Program-made: the position numbers and the translations under genes
In this document: positions 23,162-33,058 of the stretch, in pieces
Layout of the letters: each line of letters begins with the position of its first letter
How positions within the stretch are numbered: position 1 is the first letter of the stretch
Notes under the pieces: generated by a model
Database searches by the model: none
What the model saw: only the letters and a program-made list of their open reading frames with translations
What the model was told of the DNA's origin: nothing
Source of the DNA: Eledone cirrhosa
Lineage: Eukaryota; Mollusca; Cephalopoda; Octopoda; Eledonidae
NCBI GenBank assembly: GCA_964016885.1
Contig: OZ024744.1
Coordinates: forward strand, 30,025,949-30,089,948
DNA length: 64,000 nucleotides
Direction of reading: 5' to 3'

Positions 23162-23190
23162 GGGGGAGGGCAATAAGAGCGGGTAGGGGG
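23162..23190 (+). other. Putative G-quadruplex motif 2
   Basis: The run layout is GGGGG, one base, GGG, a 10-base loop, GGG, two bases, GGGGG. It has nearly the same architecture as motif 1 (also one 10-base loop), in the same orientation. Confidence 0.55.
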
Positions 23191-23464
23191 TGGACTGAAA
23201 AAACTGAAAATTAATAAGCAGGGACGGGGTAATTATTTGAGATCAGAGAGCATATACCAGTGGACCAGTGTCATCAATAATGTTGACAATAGCGTTGAAT
23301 GTATTTGTTTGGTCCATGCTCGATATGTCGTCTATATACCAGAATTACTGCTTATATGAACAATTATACAAATTAGGAAATTTGTGTTTTGATAAATTAA
23401 GGATTTGCATAAGACAAACCCTATAGATTAGGTTGACACGTAGAAGTGATTTAAGATAAACATC

Positions 23465-23896
23465 TTTTCTTTTCGACCACATTTCTGAGAGGGTCATGGG
23501 TGAAGAGTCCTCAAACACTCCCTCCAGCGGGTCCTGTCATGAATGTTATCCAACCATCTTGCTAGGGGTCTACCCATGGATTTCCTACCTGTTGGTTTTG
23601 CCCGTGATTACTGAATTCTGAAGCTGGCACCTAGGTGCACCAGCTTTTGCAATCCTTGCACATAATTCAGCCTCCTGCCTTCTATCACTCGTAAACATGA
23701 CTCCGAGATACTTAAACAAATCTACCTGCTTCAGTGGAACTCCATTCACATGTAGCGTGCACAGCGCAGGTTTCCTTGAGAGGACGAGTGTCTCTGTCTT
23801 TGCAGCCATGCAGTATTCTGTATCAAACCTATCACGTGCAAATCGATCATCTTCAAATTCCAGCCGACTGATTTTACACCCGCCAGGCATGAACAT
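23465..23896 (-). pseudogene. Fragment of a second, different LINE reverse transcriptase (C-terminal part)
   Basis: The minus-strand frame from 23,896 contains the RT-typical sequence LHVNGVPLKQVDLFKYLGV (about 23,760-23,702) followed by FTSD. This is the palm-to-thumb junction, where non-LTR RTs carry a conserved VxxFKYLG box. After ALQ-like sequence near 23,620 the frame breaks. Homology resumes in another frame near 23,583 with SMGRPLARWLDNIHD, which matches the GRPxxRWxDxI box near the end of such proteins. The section between these boxes is missing, so the copy is internally deleted as well as truncated at both ends. Its motifs differ from those of the LINE at 18.5-21.3 kb, so it belongs to another family. 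Confidence 0.82.
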
Positions 23897-24082
23897 ATTT
23901 TTTATAATTTATTTCTAGGATATAATTATATAAATGTTCAGTATATATGTACGGATGACAGGATTAAATGTATGAGTAACTTTGGAGAAATAAATATTTA
24001 CAGGGGCAAATGTAGGGTATAACCCAGGACCTTGTCACTGGAAAGGAAACTTTTTATGGTTTCAATTATAAAGAGTTATAAA
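23897..24082. other. Short unclassified spacer
   Basis: AT-rich sequence between the RT fragment and the first SINE. I recognise nothing in it. Confidence 0.5.
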
Positions 24083-24397
24083 CGCCGGTTACGACGACAA
24101 ATATTGCAGTTGATACGATCAATAGAACAGCCTGCTCCTGAAATTAATTTGCAAATGGCTGAGCATTCCACACATACGCGTACCCTTACCGTAGTTCTCA
24201 GGGATATTCAGCGTGAACAGAATGTGACAGGGTTGGCCCTTCGAATTACAGGTACAATTCATTTTGTCACCTGAGTGGACTAGAGCAACATAATATAAAA
24301 TGTCTTGCTCAGGAATACAATGCGCTGCCGGGAATCGATCTCACGACCTTACGATCGTAAGCGAAATACCCTAACCACAAAGCCACGCGCCTTCACA
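24083..24397 (-). mobile_element. tRNA-derived SINE, family 1, copy 1
   Basis: On the minus strand the element starts near 24,397 with a tRNA-like head. An A-box-like TGGCTTTGTGG lies near 24,385 and a B-box GATCGATTC at 24,340-24,332, about the spacing of an internal RNA polymerase III promoter. A conserved body of about 230 bp follows. The 27,129-27,445 element matches it along its full length, including ACTGAGTGGACT-like and GTCTTGCTCA phrases. It encodes no protein and would depend on LINE machinery in trans. The head is diverged from a real tRNA, so no tRNA gene is called. Confidence 0.8.
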
Positions 24398-24739
24398 CGG
24401 ATATATACATGTATAAATATACAAACACACGTGGTATATTAACATGGTTGATATTTATTTATTTTTATTTTTATGTGTTTGAGATTGAAAGTCGTTATGG
24501 ATTTCATATCAGTATAGATAAGATTAGATAAATTATGTTTTAGAATCAATGATTATATGTTTAATTTTCAATAATTTTCAATATTTTGGAAAATGTACCA
24601 AATAAACATTTCCATAATAGTACTGTGACCAATAACACCAAATAACTCAAATTGTTTATAGACAACTGCGGCAGCAGAGCCCGGCCTATATCTGGAGACG
24701 TAAAAAAAAGTCAGCTATTAGCCCGCAAATAATGTTTTC
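24398..24739. other. Unclassified AT-rich spacer
   Basis: Contains a short TA/CA patch (24,402-24,432) and AT-rich sequence. No gene, RNA or repeat family is recognised. Confidence 0.5.
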
Positions 24740-24935
24740 TAAATTTGACACAAGGCCAGTAATTTAAGGCAAATGAGAAGTCGATTATATTGACCCCAGT
24801 ATTTGACTGGTTCTTCATTTCATCGATGAAAGGCAAAGATGTCCTTGGTAGGATTTGAACTCAGAACGTAAAAAGCCATGCTGCAAAACATTTTGTCCGA
24901 CGTTCTAACGATTCTGTCAAACCAGCGCCCTAAAT
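24740..24935 (-). mobile_element. tRNA-derived SINE, family 2 (octopus-type), copy 1
   Basis: On the minus strand the tRNA-like head begins near 24,935 (GCGCTGGTTTGACAGAATCG) and has a B-box-like GAGTTCAAATCC at 24,866-24,855. The body then contains CTTTGCCTTTCATCGATGAA and GACTTCTCATTTG, ending with the GGCCTTGTGTCAAATT segment near 24,745. This matches the organisation I know for the abundant octopus SINE with a tail-proximal GGCCTTGTGCC phrase. It is diverged and lacks part of the body. Confidence 0.8.
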
Positions 24936-24950
24936 AATAGAATAGTTTCT

Positions 24951-25161
24951 GATTTAGGCACATGGCTAGCAATTTGGGGGAGGGGAAAAGTTGATTAAAT
25001 CGAGATCAGTACGTGACTGGTACTTTATTTTATCGACACCGTAAGGATGAAAGGCAAAGTTAACATCGGTGGGAATTGAACTCAGAACGTAAAGGGACGT
25101 AACTCCATGTCACAAAGCGTGTTGTTGGACGTTCTACCGATATTGCCAATCCACAACCGTC
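24951..25161 (-). mobile_element. tRNA-derived SINE, family 2, copy 2
   Basis: Same orientation as copy 1 and about 15 bp from it. On the plus strand it reads GGCACATGGCTAGCAATTTG near 24,957, then GGGGGAGGGGAAAAG, GACTGGTACTTTATTTTATC and TTGAACTCAGAACGTAAA (25,075-25,092), and ends near GCCAATCCACAACCG. The family hallmarks are well kept, with scattered substitutions typical of an old insertion. Confidence 0.8.
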
Positions 25162-25185
25162 ATATACATCTAATAATAATGATTT

Positions 25186-25452
25186 TTAAATAAGGCACAA
25201 GGCCAGCAATTTGTAGGGAGGGGAAAGTTGATGCTCTGCCAACAACGCTGCCAACTTAGCAAAGTTAAATAAAGGAACGTCTATGACATCAACCCAGTAA
25301 TTAACTGGTATTTTATTTTATCGATTCCAGAATGATGAAAGGTATTATTGATCTCGTCAGGATTTGTACACAGAACGTAAAGGGCCATGTTTAAATGCTA
25401 CACACAACATTTTGTCCGACGCTCTAACGACTCTAGCCTATGCACCGCCCTA
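25186..25452 (-). mobile_element. tRNA-derived SINE, family 2, copy 3, with insertion
   Basis: Same orientation as copies 1 and 2. It begins on the plus strand with GGCACAAGGCCAGCAATTTG (near 25,193) and ends near ATGCACCGCCC. About 55 bp of extra sequence (about 25,228-25,285, including CTCTGCCAACAACGCTGCC) interrupts the body before the ACATCAACCCAGTAATTAAC phrase. The B-box region reads GATTTGTACACAGAACG, with substitutions in the box. Confidence 0.75.
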
Positions 25453-25782
25453 TAACCCCCAAATGACTCATATACGGCAGTAGAGATAAAGAGCATGGAG
25501 AGGAATAAATCACCTAATAACGATCAACCGTGTACCTTTTAACCAATACAACTACCCCGGGGAGATTTCCACCCCAAAAGAAAATGGTGTCTCTATGTAC
25601 AGCACTACCTGCGACATCTTTCTACAGAACTACAGCCGTTTTATTTGCACCACCGCTAACTTTGTGAATTCGTCATACCCAACACTCCGCAATCAAGATG
25701 GATCTGTAAGCAGTATCTCAGGGGAAAACATTTCCTCAATTGATTTTCGTCTCGCTTTTAATATCACAATGTACACACGGTA
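25453..25782. other. Unclassified segment with a 62-codon frame
   Basis: A plus-strand frame at 25,595-25,783 of 62 codons (beginning MYSTTCDIFLQN) has no signal peptide, transmembrane segment or domain I recognise. It ends where a SINE head begins. A random frame of this length is expected here, so I do not call it a gene. The GGAGATTTCCACCCC phrase and the balanced composition make an unrecognised mobile element possible. Confidence 0.4.
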
Positions 25783-25825
25783 GCGAGTTGGCAGATTCGT
25801 TAGAGCGTCAGATAGAATGCTTTGA
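25783..25825 (+). mobile_element. SINE family 2 head fragment, plus strand
   Basis: GCGAGTTGGCAGATTCGTTAG at its start matches the tRNA-like head with its A-box, in the orientation opposite to copies 1-3. Similarity ends after GAATGCTTT. A short minus-oriented head relic (TTCTAACGACTCTGTC) lies at 25,878-25,893. Confidence 0.6.
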
Positions 25826-25893
25826 TGCCAGAGCAGAAAGAGCTGCAACGAATATCGTAAAGTATTGTAATCAATGTTCTAACGACTCTGTCG

Positions 25894-26399
25894 TTTATTT
25901 CCTTTAGAAATACTATTGTCAATAACAGTGCGATAACAAGGTCAGATTTAAACATGATGAGACTCTGTCACAATGCTGAATTCAAACATAACCTGTAGCA
26001 TTAAGAGAGCGAGATTCATAAACAGGGTTTATATGAAATCTCGCTATAGGCATTTTAAGCCATGATCCTGTCACAGCCGTCTGAGGGCACAAAGCACTAT
26101 TATTTCATTTGCATAAACTTCGAGCTGGACGTATTAGTATTAGTTAGCTGTGGCACTAACACAACGTGATTCATAGTATAGGAGGTATGTTCACAGTTTA
26201 AAATACCACTAGCGAGACTTAAGTATGTTTATTCTACATACACATATCGTATATGTTTTCATATACACCTCTATTGTAAACTAAACTACCCGTAACTTAA
26301 TTACTTTCAGTCCACAGGGGTTTCGAAACAATAAAAAGCCATATAAGTTTTAAGATCGCGTGGTGCAAATTTTAAAGGATTTTCTTATTATAAACGAGA
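25894..26399. other. Unclassified spacer
   Basis: AT-rich, with no long frame and no repeat family recognised. Confidence 0.45.
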
Positions 26400-26518
26400 A
26401 TCTTTAATCTTTAACGAGGGCCTCTAATATTTAACAAAGTGACTCTAATTTTTAACGAAAGGTTCACTAATTTTTAACAAGGTGTTTCTAATTTTTATCG
26501 AGGAATCCTCTAATTGTT
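26400..26518. repeat. Degenerate minisatellite, ~21.5-bp period
   Basis: Units marked by TCTAATTTTTAAC begin at about 26,400, 26,422, 26,443, 26,465, 26,486 and 26,508, alternating 21 and 22 bp. Each has a CTCTAAT-type start, a TTTAACGA core and a variable end. The variation suggests an old array, about two DNA helical turns per unit. Confidence 0.75.
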
Positions 26519-27128
26519 ATTTTACTTCCCCAAGCCTGGCTGGTGCGCCCTCTTTATCATTAAGAAAACGTCCCCGAGGAATCAATGTGATCACTGAACC
26601 TGTTACATATATCTGTCTAATATTCCTCAAATCCTCATAATACCTTCTTAACCCTTTCCTTGTCATATTTTTAACTGTCTATCTTTATCAAATCATTTTG
26701 GGAAATAATCAAGAATTTAATTATATAACCAACTTTTTCGTTATTAAACATAACTTAAGAAAGGTTATTACATAAAATTACTATGGAAAGATTTTAGTTA
26801 AATAAAAACCCATTAAAACAAACAGCTTTGGCCTGTAGAACCATTGATAGTTTCAGGCACTATGATATCGTAAGGGTAAAGGAAAGAAAGAAAGCAATTT
26901 ATTTTCTGGTTACATATAAAAAGACGGAAATATCAAGATTTGAACGTGTATAATCGGGATTCAAATGGACCGGTATTGGACTCAACGTTAAATAACAACA
27001 AAAGCTCGATCTGCTGCAAGTATACAAATGAAGTCTGCATAGTTTCCACCTTCTAGTCCTGGAAATCCTAATAAAAAAAAGCAAAACCCAAACAAAGAAA
27101 AAGACAAGGGCGATGATTAGTTGGACTT
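26519..27128. other. Unclassified spacer
   Basis: No gene recognised. A minus-strand frame of 61 codons (27,084-26,899) has no domain and is probably chance. The sequence is AT-rich with short A-rich and T-rich runs. Confidence 0.45.
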
Positions 27129-27445
27129 CCGTTGCTTCCGACGACGAGTGTTATAGTTGATTCAAAACAACGGAGAAGCCTGATGGCGAAATTAACGAGC
27201 AAGTGGCTGAGAATTCCACAGACCCGGGTACCGTTCACGTTATTCTCAGGGAGACTCAGCGAGCCACAGTGAATGATAAGTCCGACCTATTGAATTACAA
27301 CTACAACACCTTATCATCAACTGAGTGGACTGGAGAAACGTGAAATGAAGTGTCTTGCTCAAGGACACAGCGCACCACCACGAATCGATCTCATGACCTT
27401 CCAATTGTGAGCCAAACACCCTAACCACAAAACCACGCACCTTTA
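27129..27445 (-). mobile_element. tRNA-derived SINE, family 1, copy 2
   Basis: This matches 24,083-24,397 along its full length and in the same orientation. The minus-strand head starts near 27,445 with GTGCGTGGTTTTGTGGTTAG (A-box) and a B-box GATCGATTC at 27,391-27,383. Body phrases shared with copy 1 include TTCTCAGGGA-ATTCAGCG-like sequence (plus strand, 27,242-27,262) and GTGGCTGAGAATTCC (27,200-27,214). Confidence 0.8.
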
Positions 27446-27509
27446 CAAAAGGCCATTATATATATGTATTAAATGTACATATATGAGGGCTAGATTCATC
27501 ATTTTACAC

Positions 27510-27722
27510 CCATTTTTTCATGGTTGCACGTGTTAGGACGGACGTTCAGCGAATGGGAATGCAAGAATTCCTTGCAGACTCTCATCGTCGGCCGAGTGAA
27601 CTGAAACAACGTAAAATGAAATACTTTGCTCAAGAACACAATGTGTAACATGTTCCGATATTTGAACCTACAACTCTATGATCGTTAGCCCAACACACTC
27701 ATTACTAGGCTACAGGCTTTCA
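27510..27722 (-). mobile_element. Diverged tRNA-derived SINE relic
   Basis: On the minus strand, near 27,720, the head reads AGCCTGTAGCCTAGTAATGAG and has a B-box-like GGTTCAAATA at 27,669-27,660. A GAGTGAACTGAAACAACGTAAAATG-like body (plus strand near 27,594) resembles family 1. It is shorter and more diverged than copies 1 and 2. Confidence 0.6.
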
Positions 27723-28080
27723 CTAGTAACTTCGTCTTTTTGAAATAACTGCGACTTAAACTTCTCCATTTCATAACCACCACCATTTCTTATTCTTCTT
27801 CTTCTTCTTCTTAGAGATTCTAACCATGTATGATTTTAAATCATAGTAAATATATTCATTTTTTTTTCTTCATTCTTTTTTAGTTGCTTTTTTTGTTGTT
27901 GCCAAGTGAAGTGAAATCCCGCCCCATCCGCACCCTCACCCTTATCCTGTCCCTTTTTGGAGAGGATCTCCTATACAGGTGGGAGGAAGGGAGCATACAT
28001 GTTTCAACATTTGCCTCCATTTTCTCCTTGTTGAAGTGTCACATGGTATTAGGTGTATTTTTACGTCACTGAATTCATTA
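27723..28080. other. Unclassified spacer with a (TTC)n tract
   Basis: A TTC run lies at 27,789-27,812 and a T-rich run at 27,858-27,894. A plus frame of 62 codons (27,884-28,072) has no domain and overlaps the T-rich run, so it is probably chance. Confidence 0.5.
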
Positions 28081-28084
28081 TTAC

Positions 28085-28172
28085 TTTGCCTTTTATCCCT
28101 CCGGGGTCTATAGAATAAAGTACCAGTAATGCATTGAGTATTTGCTGGCCTTGTGCCAAAGTAGAAACAATT
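28085..28172 (+). mobile_element. SINE family 2, 3'-part fragment, plus strand
   Basis: Plus-strand phrases CTTTGCCTTTTATCC, CGGGGTCTATAGAATAAAG, TACCAGTAATGCATTGAG and GCTGGCCTTGTGCCAAAG follow the order seen on the minus strand of copies 1-3. This is therefore the 3' half of the same SINE in the opposite orientation, with an internal deletion. Confidence 0.75.
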
Positions 28173-28312
28173 ATTACTTAAAAAGTGATTATTTTCACAC
28201 TTATTGAACACTCTGGCTAATAGGTTGCAATGAGAAAAATACTATTTCCGGCATGAGTACAAAATATGTATCTATATATTTACAACGCACACACGCATAC
28301 ACACACGCACAC

Positions 28313-28440
<128 letters not shown>

Positions 28441-28480
28441 GTGTGTGGGGATTCAGCAGATAGAACCATCAAACTCCTAA

Positions 28481-28556
28481 ATCTGACCATAGATACACCT
28501 AGAGCACGAAGTAATCACTGTATGTCCCTCTATGTAAATAGGACAGTCACACCTAC
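28481..28556. repeat. First, edge monomer of the 76-bp array
   Basis: The first recognisable monomer has edge substitutions (AGAGCACGAAG in place of AGAACACAAAG) not seen in the next ones. Upstream of 28,481 the sequence stops matching the consensus. Array edges usually escape homogenisation and diverge, which fits. Confidence 0.8.
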
Positions 28557-31500
28557 ATCTGACTATAGATACACCTAGAACACAAAGTAATCATTTTATG
28601 TCCCTCTACGTAAATAGGACAGTCACACCTACATCTGATTATAGATACACCTAGAACACAAAGTAATCAATGTATGTCCCTCTATGTAAATAGGACAGTC
28701 ACACCTACATCTGACCATAGATACACCTAGAACACAAAGTAATCACTGTATGTCCCTCTATGTAAATAGGACAGTCACACCTACATCTGACCATAGATAC
28801 ACCTAGAACACAAAGTAATCACTGTATGTCCCTCTATGTAAATAGGACAGTCACACCTACATCTGACAATAGATACACCTAGAACACAAAGTAATCACTG
28901 TATGTCCCTCTATGAAAATAGGACAGTCACACCTACATCTGACTAAAGATACACCTAGAACACAAAGTAATCATTTTATGTCCCTCTACGTAAATAGGAC
29001 ACTCACACCTACATCTGACTATAGATACACCTAGAACACAAAGTAATCAATGTATGTCCCTCTATGTACATAGGACAGTCACACCTACATCTGACCATAG
29101 ATACACCTAGAACACAAAGTAATCACTGTATGTCCCTCTTTGTAAATAGGACAGTCACACCTACATCTGAGAATAGATACACCTAGAACACAAAGTAATC
29201 ACTGTATGTCCCTCTATGTAAATAGGACAGTCACACCTACATCTGACTATAGATACACCTAGAACACAAAGTAAACATTTTATGTCCCTCTACGTAAATA
29301 GGACAGTCACACCTACATCTGACTATAGATACACCTAGAACACAAAGTAATCAATGTATGTCCCTCTATGTAAATAGGACAGTCACACCTACATCTGACC
29401 ATAGATACACCTAGAACACAAAGTAATCACTGTATGTCCCTCTATGTAAATAGGACAGTCACACCTACATCTGACCATAGATACACCTAGAACACAAAGT
29501 AATCACTGTATGTCCCTCTATGTAAATAGGACAGTCACACCTACATCTGACAATAGATACACCTAGAACACAAAGTGATCAATGTATATCCCTCTATGTA
29601 AATAGGACAGTCACACCTACATCTGACCATAGATACACCTAGAACACAAAGTAATCAATTTATGTCCCTCTATGTAAATAGGACAGTCACACCTACCTCT
29701 GACCATAGATACACCTCGAACACAAAGTAATCACTGTATGTCCCTCTATGTAAATAAGACAGTCACACCTAGATCTGACCATAGATACACATATAACACA
29801 AAGTAATCGCTGTATGTCCCTCTATGTAAATAAGACAGTCACACCTACATCTGACTATAGATACACCTAGAACACAAAGTAATCACTGTATGTCCCTCTA
29901 TGTAAATAGGACAGTCACACCTACATCTGACTATAGATACACCTAGAACACAAAGTAATCATTTTATATCCCTCTACGTAAATAGGACAGTCACATGTAC
30001 ATCTGACTATAGATACACCTAGAACACAAAGTAATCAATGTATGTCCCTCTATGTAAATAGGACAGTCACACCTACATCTGACCATAGATACACCTAGAA
30101 CACAAAGTAATCACTGTATGTCCCTCTATGTAAATAGGACAGTCACACCTACATCTGACCATAGATACACCTAGAACACAAAGTAATCACTGTATGTCCC
30201 TCTATGTAAATAGGACAGACACACCTACATCTGACAATAGATACACCTAGAACACAAAGTAATCACTGTATGTCCCTCTATGAAAATAGGACAGTCACAC
30301 CTACATTTGACTATAGATACACCTAGAACACAAAGTAATCATTTTATGTCCCTCTACGTAAATAGGACAGTCACACCTACATCTGACTATAGATACACAT
30401 AGAACACAAAGTAATCAATGTATGTCCCTCTATGTAAATAGGACAGTGACACCTACATCTGACCATAGATACACCTAGAACACAAAGTAATCACTGTATG
30501 TCCCTCTATGTAAATAGGACAGTCACACCTACATCTGACTATAGATACACCTAGAACACAAAGTAATCACTGTATGTCCCTCTACGTAAATAGGACAGTC
30601 ACACCTACATCTGACTACAGATACACCTAGAACACAAAGTAATCAATGTATGTCCCTCTATGTAAATAGGACAGTCACACCTACATCTGACCATAGATAC
30701 ACCTAGAACACAAAGTAATCACTGTATGTCCCTCTATGTAAATAGTACAGTCACACCTACATCTGACCATAGATCCACCTAGAACACAAAGTAATCACGG
30801 TATGTCCCTCTATGTAAATAGGACAGTCACACCTACGTCTGACAATAGATACACCTAGAACACAAAGTAATCACTGTATGTCCCTCTATGAAAATAGGAC
30901 AGTCACACCTACATCTGACTATAGATACACCTAGAACACAAAGTAATCATTTTATGTCCCTCTACGTAAATAGGACAGTCACACCTACATCTGACTATAG
31001 ATACACCTAGAACACAAAGTAATCACTGTATGTCCCTCTATGTAAATAGGACAGTCACACCTACATCTGACAATAGATACACCTAGAACACAAAGTAATC
31101 AATTTGTGTCCCTCTATGTAAATAGGACAGTCACACCTACCTCTGACCATAGATACACCTCGAACACAAAGTAATCACTGTATGTCCCTCTATGTAAATA
31201 AGACAGTCACACCTAGATCTGACCATAGATACACATATAACACAAAGTAATCGCTGTATGTCCCTCTATGTAAATAAGACAGTCACACCTACATCTGACT
31301 ATAAATACACCTAGAACACAAAGTAATCACTGTATGTCCCTCTATGAAAATAGGACAGTCACACCTACATCTGACTAAAGATACACCTAGAACACAAAGT
31401 AATCATTTTATGTCCCTCTACGTAAATAGGACAGTCACACCTACATCTGACTATAGATACACCTAGAACACAAAGTAATCAATGTATGTCCCTCTATGTA

Positions 31501-33058
31501 CATAGGACAGTCACACCTACATCTGACCATAGATACACCTAGAACACAAAGTAATCACTGTATGTCCCTCTATGTAAATAGGACAGTCACACCTACATCT
31601 GAGAATAGATACACCTAGAACACAAAGTAATCACTGTATGTCCCTCTATGTAAATAGGACAGTCACACCTACATCTGACTATAGATACACCTAGAACACA
31701 AAGTAAACATTTTATGTCCCTCTACGTAAATAGGACAGTCACACCTACATCTGACTAAAGATACACCTAGAACACAAAGTAATCACTGTATGTCCCTCTA
31801 TGTAAATAGGACAGTCACACCTACATCTGACAATAGATACACCTAGAACACAAAGTAATCAATTTATGTCCCTCTATGTAAATAGGACAGTCACACCTAC
31901 CTCTGACCATAGATACACCTCGAACACAAAGTAATCACTGTATGTCCCTCTATGTAAATAAGACAGTCACACCTAGATCTGACCATAGATACACATATAA
32001 CACAAAGTAATCGCTGTATGTCCCTCTATGTAAATAAGACAGTCACACCTACATCTGACTATAGATACACATAGAACACAAACTAATCACTGTATGTCCC
32101 TCTATGAAAATAGGACAGTCACACCTACATCTGACTAAAGATACACCTAGAACACAAAGTAATCATTTTATGTCCCTCTATGTAAATAGGACAGTGACAC
32201 CTACATCTGTCCATAGATACACCTAGAACACAAAGTAATCACTGTATGTCCCTCTATGTAAATAGGACAGTCACACCTACATCTGACTATAGATACACCT
32301 AGAACACAAAGTAATCACTGTATGTCCCTCTATGTAAATAGGACAGTCACACCTACATCTGACAATAGATACACCTAGAACACAAAGTAATCACTGTATG
32401 TCCCTCTATGAAAATAGGACAGTCACACCTACATCTGACTAAAGATACACCTAGAACACAAAGTAATCATTTTATGTCCCTCTACGTAAATAGGACAGTC
32501 ACACCTACATCTGACTATAGATACACCTAGAACACAAAGTAATCAATGTATGTCCCTCTATGTACATAGGACAGTCACACCTACATCTGACCATAGATAC
32601 ACCTAGAACACAAAGTAATCACTGTATGTCCCTCTATGTAAATAGGACAGTCACACCTACATCTGAGAATAGATACACCTAGAACACAAAGTAATCACTG
32701 TATGTCCCTCTATGTAAATAGGACAGTCACACCTACATCTGACTATAGATACACCTAGAACACAAAGTAAACATTTTATGTCCCTCTACGTAAATAGGAC
32801 AGTCACACCTACATCTGACTATAGATACACCTAGAACACAAAGTAATCAATGTATGTCCCTCTATGTAAATAGGACAGTCACACCTACATCTGACCATAG
32901 ATACACCTAGAACACAAAGTAATCAATTTGTGTCCCTCTATGTAAATAGGACAGTCACACCTACCTCTGACCATAGATACACCTCGAACACAAAGTAATC
33001 ACTGTATGTCCCTCTATGTAAATAAGACAGTCACACCTAGATCTGACCATAGATACAC

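Larger units (their letters stand above)
22685..23460. other. Unclassified spacer containing two G-rich clusters
   Basis: No coding frame of note. Two G-rich clusters about 270 bp apart (22,891-22,919 and 23,162-23,190) have four G-runs each and are similar in layout and in their flanks (both lead into an AAAAA-rich stretch). They may be two decayed copies of one element. The rest is AT-rich with no recognised motif. Confidence 0.5.

Noticed and set aside
24332..24397. tRNA gene on the minus strand
   Set aside because: A-box and B-box are present, but the rest does not fold as a tRNA, and the segment continues into a repeated SINE body.
25595..25783. 62-codon frame as a small gene
   Set aside because: No domain, signal peptide or conserved context. 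It ends in a SINE head, and its length is within chance expectation.
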